From: Tricholoma matsutake
Taxonomy: Eukaryota; Basidiomycota; Agaricomycetes; Agaricales; Tricholomataceae
Length of the DNA stretch: 64,000 bases
Reading direction: 5' to 3'
Assembly: GCA_026075535.2 (NCBI GenBank)
Contig: AP026544.2
Coordinates: forward strand, 5,146,001-5,210,000
This document shows positions 57,219 to 64,000 of the stretch, in pieces (the first letter of the stretch is position 1; every line of letters begins with the position of its first letter). The notes below the pieces were generated by a model. That model searched no databases. It was not told the DNA's origin and saw only the letters and a program-made list of their open reading frames with translations. Made by a program: the position numbers and the translations under genes.

Positions 57219-60200
57219 CTAGGCCTCCTCAGAAGCCGGTTCAAAATCTGGAACGCACGCGGACCCAAACACCAACCTCCTCTTTTTCTCAGTTTCCTTT
57301 TGTACCGTAAACGGTGTCGCGGTTGCTGGAGGAGCAGGTGAGATGGGGGAGGGCGAACGCGAGATGGAAGTCGCGTAGCCGGTTGATGTTGATGGCGTCG
57401 GCGAGCTGCCGGAGGAGGGATGTGGGGAGCTTGGGGTATTGTCAGTATCGTGGATATCTGGATCTATGTCGAGTTGTGGGAGGGTATGTGGGTGGAAGAA
57501 TTGGTATTGTGGGGGACGTCGTATGGGCGATTTTGATCGTGACCTGGAACGCGCACCGCAGTTGGGGTTGGATGTCGTACTTCGAGAACTTGGATTCAGG
57601 TTCAGTCCGTTTGGGATATTGCGGGTCGATGCGGACTGTGCCAGTTTCAAAGGAGCGGCGTGAGGTGGCGGGGTGGAAGAAGTTATGGTTGTACTGGACA
57701 ATGAATGTGAATGTGAACCTGAGGTAGAATACGGCGTTGGCGTATCTGGGCCTGCCGACCCAGAATCTGGTGAAGGATCCACCAAGCGGGGGTTCATCAT
57801 TATAGACGCAGATGCATATGGCAGACTCGAAGAAAGCACGTCATTGGACGTTGGGATGGAATTATTATTGTCGATGTTATGTCGGTTATGATACATGTTG
57901 TGTGATTGATACTGTGCAAGGAAACTGGAGGTTGGGTATAAGACGCGTGGCGAGCGAGGCACGGTCGTTTGGTAATATACAGTGGCGCCCGTCGATGATT
58001 CGCCGATATTGTCTTGGCGTTGGTTGTTGTCGTTGTTGTGTGGAGATGGTGCAGAGGACGAAGGGGACGGCGGGGGTGGGTTAGGGACGTCCATTGGCTG
58101 TTGATTGTTTGAGGATGCGGTAGAAGACCATGAGGGGCGAGCCCGCGATGGGTCAGGTATTGTGCGTTTGGAGATCTCAGACTGGGAAGGAGAAGTATCG
58201 TTGGGGCGAGATAGTCGGACACGGCCACCAGAGCCACTGGATGGTGTACTCAGCTCGCCGAGCGAAGACTGAGGAACACGATCTTGAGTATGCCACGATG
58301 GCCGCCTCTGCGGGCCATCCTTTACCCCGTTCGCATCTCCATTACCCGCGGTGGCTTCGCCCTCGGTGAACGACTTGACACTTGTCACATCGTCCCACTC
58401 TGCCGCATCCGACGACGGGTCGAGTTCCTCGTCCGTCAGGAACTCGCTGTTGCTCGACGAAGACTCGTTGTTGTCACACATCTCCCGTGCCTCTGTCGAG
58501 GATGTCGCCAGCTGCAGGACACGTCCCAGCTGGCTCTCGAAGAGAGTGTGGTCGGCAGAGGGCGCCTCTGCAGGTGGAGGGCTCGTCCACTTGCCACGCT
58601 TGGGGGCCATGTGTTCGGGCGGGGGGCGGATAGATACGGAGGCCTGGACGGGGGGAGAGGGACGTGTACCTTGCTCGAAGAATTTGGTGGTAGGGGAGAG
58701 GCACTCGGGACTGGGTGCTGAGACGCCTTTGGGGCGTGCAGGATGGCTGCCGACGGAGTAGGGAACTTGGGGAGGGAGGCCGGAGAGCCGGGGAGCGATG
58801 TAGGGGGGTGCGGAAACGAGGTCTTCGTCTTTGCGCTCTTCGCAAAGCTCGGCGAGGGCGACGATGGCACGTTCGGGGCGGGCGGCGAGGATGCGAGCTG
58901 CACGCATGAATTCACCTCGGATCTAGAATGGTCTGTGAGAATTTAGATATGAGTGTTTCAAGGGGGGCTTACGGTGTATAGACCATCTTTTGTGACACAT
59001 CGTGCGACATTGTAGTCTGTCTCGAACGGATCCTGTAAAAGATGTCAGATTTGAAAGAGATTACTTTGGAGAGTGTAGACCTCGATGCAGAGCCGATTGC
59101 GTTCCCGCGAGTCATTATAACGTCCGTTTGAAAGCTAGCAAAGGGTGAGAAACATGTATAACAGCTAAAAGAGCAATGCATACATCATTCTGCCAGCCCT
59201 TAGGCTCTTTCTTCAGCAGGCCAGCACGTATTGAGGCTACACCGGTATTGTATGAGAAGTCCCGAGAGTAATATCGGAAGAAATCGATCAACCTAGATCA
59301 ATAATTTAATTGCTGATGATCCGGGCTGGTGAAGGACTCACAATTCAGCAACGGTCTCTGTATTGTCAGAATGCCATCGTTGCCTGACGAGGTCGATGTC
59401 ATCGAAAAACCAAGTGTTGTATCCATTGAGATGTGTCTCCTCCTATGAAATTGTTAGGGGAACAATATTTATGGGGGGGGGGGGGGGGGGTTACAACGGC
59501 TTACATTGGATATCGGACGTAAAGGGGGCATTTGCTGAAGGTTGGGAAGGACTGGAGGGTTTTTGACATGAACTAAAAAATAGATGACGAGCAGGACGTA
59601 TCCGTAGGATGAAAGGGTGCCCTTGTAGGGGGAGTTTATTTTCCTAGGACAAATTAAAGACTGAACATAAGAATGACGAGAGACGGAAGTACCTCCGTTT
59701 GCTCCAAACCTTTACTGGAGATTGAAGAGTTGATCAACAGGGGGTTTAAGGATGAGGATGAGAACTCACGGAAGAGGACCATTGTTCGGACACGGGTAGG
59801 ATCAATGGTGGCATAACACATGAGGAGACGTGTATTCTCCAAAGCGAGTCTATTCTCGAAGCCGATATCACAAGCGATGCCAAGGGGCAGTCCAGGGGAA
59901 GGATCTAGGGAGAGCTTGACGATGGGTATTCGTGCATGAGGAAGAGGTTTGACATGAAATTTTGTTTCTGTAGGATGGGGGATGAGAAAGGGAAAAGTGG
60001 GAAGTAAAATATAATATACCTCGTTCGAGAAGGTCACCGAGCATGGTGACGAGATCGGTTGCGGCGAGACGTTCTGGGGAGTCGATGAGACAGCAAAGAT
60101 CCATATCTATGTGATTGAGAGTTGGTCGATGAAAGAGAAAGAGGAGAAGAAGAAGGACCTGAATTTCGTAGACTGAAACCGTTTGCAGTGCTTCCGAATG

Positions 60201-60423
60201 AGAGCAGGCGACTGTCAGGTTCGATTGTACGAATGAGGCGTTCTAGAAGTTTGCGGACGTCTTCCTTTACAGCCATTTCCTCAGTAGTTGGTAGGAGCTG
60301 TATGACAAAATCAAAGAGACATTGAGAGAGGTCAGGGACGAAACGCTGCTTGGAAGCATGTCTTCGTGGGTGAGCATCGTGATAATGAATTGACTGAGTA
60401 GACAATGACTGTGAGTAGGCCAT
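57219..60423 (-). CDS. Cid1-type non-canonical poly(A)/poly(U) RNA polymerase
   Basis: These enzymes add A or U residues to RNA 3' ends in cytoplasm or nucleus. The first minus-strand exon is 60423-60159 and carries LLSFGSTANGFSLRNS. Splicing to exon 2 (60106-60020) gives the metal-binding DMDLCCLID. The third catalytic Asp is in the next exon (GIACDIGFENRLALENTRLL). A short exon near 59690 reads KVWSKRR, then KINSPYKGTLSSYGYVLLVI, and the PAP-associated region follows (NTETVAELLIDFFRYYSRDF, about 59.4-59.2 kb). The last large exon (about 58920-57219) encodes some 560 Ser/Pro/Thr/Asn-rich residues, probably disordered, with no domain I recognise. It resembles Cid1, Cid11 and Cid13 proteins; A versus U preference cannot be told. 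It diverges from PAN3. Confidence 0.87.
59473..59490. repeat. Poly-G tract in an intron of the Cid1-like gene
   Basis: Eighteen consecutive G on the plus strand lie in an intron of the minus-strand gene, upstream of the acceptor AATTTCATAG. Such runs are length-unstable and prone to sequencing error. Confidence 0.9.
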
Positions 60424-60800
60424 GGACGATGACGAGGATGGCTATGGGGAGAGGTCAGAGATGAGAAGGGGGATATGGGGAGATGGGGAGATGTGGGAGG
60501 TATGAGAGCAGCAAGAGCTCTGATAGATCGCGAGGTGCCTTGTCAATATTATAATTGTTTCCTAATGCAGACTATTCTACCAGTCATCTAAGTATACCAG
60601 TCAAAACTACACGTTCCATTAAACACGTTGCTTCATACTTTGGAACCAAAACTGTACTTCATATCAGCAAGTAGGCAGCGAGCAGGCTCAACCCTTTAGC
60701 ACAATTCGCTTAGCAGCAAGGCTTGCATTGCAAGTACGGCGAAACCCGATCCCGGAGTTCCTTTGCGCTGTTTGGTTGTGTTGGCAGCAAAACACTGGCG
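60424..60800. promoter_or_regulatory. Shared divergent spacer of the Cid1-like gene and PAN3
   Basis: The two start codons are separated by 377 bp on opposite strands. The spacer must contain both promoters and leaders. No specific factor site was recognised. Joint control of the two RNA-tail enzymes is a possibility from the layout only. Confidence 0.55.
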
Positions 60801-63461
60801 ATGGCTTTCTTTGCCAGGCCCCAGTCTGCTGCTGTAAAAATTGTAAATCCAGACAGTCTCAAATCTCAGAATAAAGGTTTGCATATATATCCTATCATTC
60901 TATTCTACTTGTTCATAAATTGAATAGATTCTGTTCAACGTCAATGTAGGAATGTCATGATTCATGGGTAGGCGCTATCAATAGTCTGATTCTATTCGAT
61001 TCATTCCCTGCTATCAAGTTATTGCAAGTATCAAGACAAGGGTTGTTTATTCTCTCATCCACAAGTCAGTCAGTCTCGTAGCTCCAGACTTTTCTATTCT
61101 TTACTTAACTTTCTTTGTATCCAGCCGCCTTCTCAACCAACGTGCGTCTCTTCATTCTGCTACTCATTTCTTCTAATTCCTCTCTAGTCAAGATCAATCT
61201 CAATCTCAGTCAATCTCTACACTCCCTGTAAACGTCAATGCCCCTGTCTTTGTTCCTAAAGCTTTGGCTTCCATAGCCCACACTCAGCCTTCGTTAAGCT
61301 CTTTCTCCGTATCCCCCTCCATTTATTGACTCTTTCCATAGCCCCCCTCCCGAGGAATATCAGGAAATATCACAAGACCCACAATACGATCCTTATCCCT
61401 ATCCCACAGATGAAGACGCCGTGGCACAACAAATGGAACAGGTCTGTCATATATCATCCCATATCACCTCGGCCATTTCACATGTCATCTAGATGGACCC
61501 TCATTTTTATGACGATGCCCAATATGCCGCTTATCAATCCGGCTTTGATCCAAACCCAATGGACCCATATTACGCATCTGGTCCTCCGGTATTTGTACGA
61601 CAGCCAGTATGATTATCTCATATCTCCGTGTTCGCTGGCTTACGTCAGCTCTAAGCTAAACTATCACCTCTACACACCTACTCCCCTTCCAACTTTTACC
61701 TCTCCAGAGGCTGACACTCATTTCGTTCCTCCTTCTTCCCAGCTCCGCGAACTTCTCCAGAAACGCAACGAGACCATACGGGGTATTGCCCCAATCGGTA
61801 CCAATCTCCCAGAAGAGTTACAAGGCTACCATACCCTCGTTCCTTTGGAGGCCTATGCAGGCACTGACCGGAGAAAGCTCGGAAACTGGTTCTCGGTCGT
61901 TTATCGTGCCATCAGATCTTCCGATGGTATGCCGTATGCACTTCGTCGAGTTGAGAGTAAGCAATACATACCACCCTCTATATGCGCATTTTCCTACAAC
62001 TTGTTTGCAGACTTTCGGCTCACACATCAGTCCGCATTCGCGCCCATCGAGGTCTGGTCAAACCTCCGCCACCCGAATATCGTTTCCGTAAAGGAAGCCT
62101 TTACTACTCGTTCTTTTTCGGACAACTGTATATTTATATGCATTCTTACTTTTTCTCAACTGACACTTCGACCTTTGTAGCGCTTGTGGTTGTATATGCT
62201 TATCATCCAGACGCACAGACGCTCTACGAGGCACACCTCAAACCAAAGGCTCCCACGATGCAAAAGACCCCCTACAGCCGGTCCACACACTTGCAGGTAC
62301 ATCATCCTACCCAGATCCCAGAACGCACCATCTGGTCGTACATTGTCCAGATTGCGTCGGCGATCAAAAAGGTACATGATGCAGGCCAGGCAGTGCGCAT
62401 GGTCGACGTGTCCAAGGTCTTACTGACCGGACAGAATCGGTACGTTTTTCCCTGCAATTAATTACTCTCATCTAGATGCTCATTTATTATTAGGGTCCGT
62501 ATCAGTTCCTGTGGGATCGTCGAGGTGATGATCCACGACCCCCATCAGGTTCAACTGCCCGACCTTGCACTGCACCAGCAAGAGGATCTCACAATGTTCG
62601 GCCGGCTCGTGTTTGCGCTATGCTGTGGAAATGTTGCTGCGTCGAGCCCGCAGAATTTCCAAAAGAGCCTGGATGCGATGGGGAGGAGTTATAGCCCTGA
62701 CATGAAGCATGCCGCCCTGTTCTTGATCAGCAAAGGCGGGCCCCATCGGGTAGCTCCTCATCTCTTCCTGTGCTCGGTGGGAAGCTAACGACGGCTGCAG
62801 AATATTGATCAGCTGCTGGATAATATAAGGGGAAAGGTACTGATTGATCTAGAGGACGCTATGCAGTATGTGCTTCATTGAGATTTTGTTTCGTATCATT
62901 CTAATCATCAAGGTAGCGCTACAGACCGATTGGAGAATGAACTGATGGGAGAACTGGAAAATGCACGGCTTGTTCGGCTGCTTTGCAAGTTTGGGTTCAT
63001 CAACGAGCGCCCGGAGTGAGTCTTTTTGGAATTTTTATTTTGTGGCTGAGGGAGTTGATGGTTTGATGTAGGTTTGCGCGAGAACCGAGGTGGTCAGAGA
63101 CGGGCGATCGCTATATTATCAAGCTTTTCCGCGATTATGTCTTCCACCAAGTGGATGAGCTTAATAATCCCGTCGTCAATCTTTCGCATGTGCTCACTTG
63201 TTTGAATAAGGTCTCTTTCATTTTTTGTTGCATGTCAAGTTTGTTGACAAGGTGGACCCTCTCGTAGCTTGATGTTGGGACGGACGAGAAGATCATGCTT
63301 GTCTCGAGGGACGAACAGAGTTGTCTGGTCGTGAGCTACAAGGAGATCAAACAGTGTATCGAGTCTGCTTTTAGGTTTGTCTTCTTGCTCATGGGTTTGT
63401 GCTGTTTTTACTTATGGTTGATGATAGTGATTTGGCAAATGCACAAAGGACAATGACATGA
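60801..63461 (+). CDS. PAN3: PAN2-PAN3 deadenylation complex subunit PAN3
   Basis: PAN3 is the regulatory pseudokinase that brings the PAN2 nuclease to poly(A)-bound mRNA. The start [12 protein letters not shown] is at 60801. Exons 60801-60876, 60928-60967 and one from 61019 assemble a CCCH zinc finger: [22 protein letters not shown] linker rich in Gln, Ser and Pro follows ([15 protein letters not shown], then [15 protein letters not shown]). The pseudokinase domain begins about 61.75 kb ([20 protein letters not shown]) and includes [38 protein letters not shown] and [14 protein letters not shown], without the usual kinase catalytic motifs. The C-terminal coiled coil and knob contain [40 protein letters not shown] and [11 protein letters not shown]. 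At least a dozen exons; several N-terminal junctions are provisional. Confidence 0.9.
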
Positions 63462-64000
63462 CATTATGATGGGACAGGTGATAAAATAGGTAGAATCAGA
63501 AAAAAGACGCAGAAAATACAAAAAAGTTGACCTTGCTTCCGTTTTACTTGGATCACACTATTGAGGCTTGACCATAGTCCTACAGCATGCAGCTATAGCA
63601 AAAAGGGAAATTGATTATGAACTCGCTGGGATTCCCCAATGGCGGTGGAGATAAATGAATGGTGCATAGCCGTTTGGACGGCATACTATGCCGACTGGCT
63701 GCTTGACATCGACCACGCATGTCTCAATTCCTATTGGCTTTTGTCTCGTCCTTAGAGGTGAACTTGAAACACGCCGGATTCGAAACTTAACACCCATAAC
63801 ACGCCTTGGGTCACGCTTAGTTCAGTGTCGAGCTCCGTAACTGAACCTTCGGGAATAGACGATAGCACCTGAATCGATGCGTCGACTGGAAGTCTTACAT
63901 ACAGTACATAGTAGGTGTAATTCACAGATATAATCTGTAACTTGCTATGATCTGGTATACGTAATTTCGTGCTGGCCCCCAGTGTTCACTGGCACAGTGG
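63462..64000. other. Right-edge intergenic sequence
   Basis: Downstream of PAN3. It should hold the PAN3 3' untranslated region. No open frame with recognisable content on either strand. Confidence 0.5.

Noticed and set aside
57314..58909. Several plus-strand frames of 70-145 residues opposite the Cid1-like tail
   Set aside because: They mirror the low-complexity Ser/Pro codons of the real minus-strand exon.

Overview
The window reads as nuclear DNA of a filamentous basidiomycete, most likely an Agaricomycete. Genes carry many short introns (about 45-75 bp, GT..AG) and the proteins look fungal. The repeats are typical of this group: chromodomain Gypsy, Copia, hAT, DIRS-like tyrosine-recombinase and LINE elements. 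I cannot name the species. No bacterial-type operon, CRISPR array, rRNA gene or tRNA gene was recognised.

Layout. 1-8.5 kb is repeat-rich: a solo LTR with target duplication, an old Gypsy element with a large internal deletion sitting inside a broken gene of unknown function, and a short palindromic MITE-like repeat. 8.8-26.9 kb is gene-dense housekeeping DNA: an RBR E3 ubiquitin ligase (RNF216/Triad3 type, +), a Medusa/MedA-type regulator (-), Mediator subunit Med27 (-), mitochondrial-type asparaginyl-tRNA synthetase (+), importin beta-1/Kap95 (-), LSm7 (+) and a secreted GH3 beta-xylosidase (-). 26.9-29.1 kb is featureless. 29.2-35.2 kb is an apparently complete, very young chromodomain Gypsy element: intact gag and pol, LTRs differing at one base in 426, and a 5-bp target duplication.

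35.4-53.2 kb is a dense block of decayed elements: a Copia whose polypurine tract has been amplified into a 17-copy array; a 119-bp minisatellite; a 5-kb hAT transposon with subterminal repeats abutting a second, truncated Copia; a DIRS-like retroelement; and a 5'-truncated LINE fragment flanked by a 14-bp target duplication. This block looks CpG-poor beside the gene-rich parts, and paired copies differ mainly by CpG to TpG/CpA changes, as expected from methylated-cytosine decay. 54.4-63.5 kb returns to genes: phosphoglycerate kinase (+), a Cid1-type non-canonical poly(A)/poly(U) polymerase (-) and PAN3 of the PAN2-PAN3 deadenylase (+).

Gene relations. Most housekeeping genes are arranged divergently or convergently with short spacers. 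Med27 and AsnRS start codons are only 46 bp apart. The tail-extending Cid1-type enzyme and the tail-shortening PAN3 subunit diverge from one 377-bp spacer. I found no convincing new multi-gene system. The most unusual items are the polypurine-tract satellite, the single-SNP intact Gypsy with same-family solo LTR, the nested element history, and a possible alternative targeting extension on PGK. Exon boundaries given were placed by hand from splice sites and preserved reading frame.
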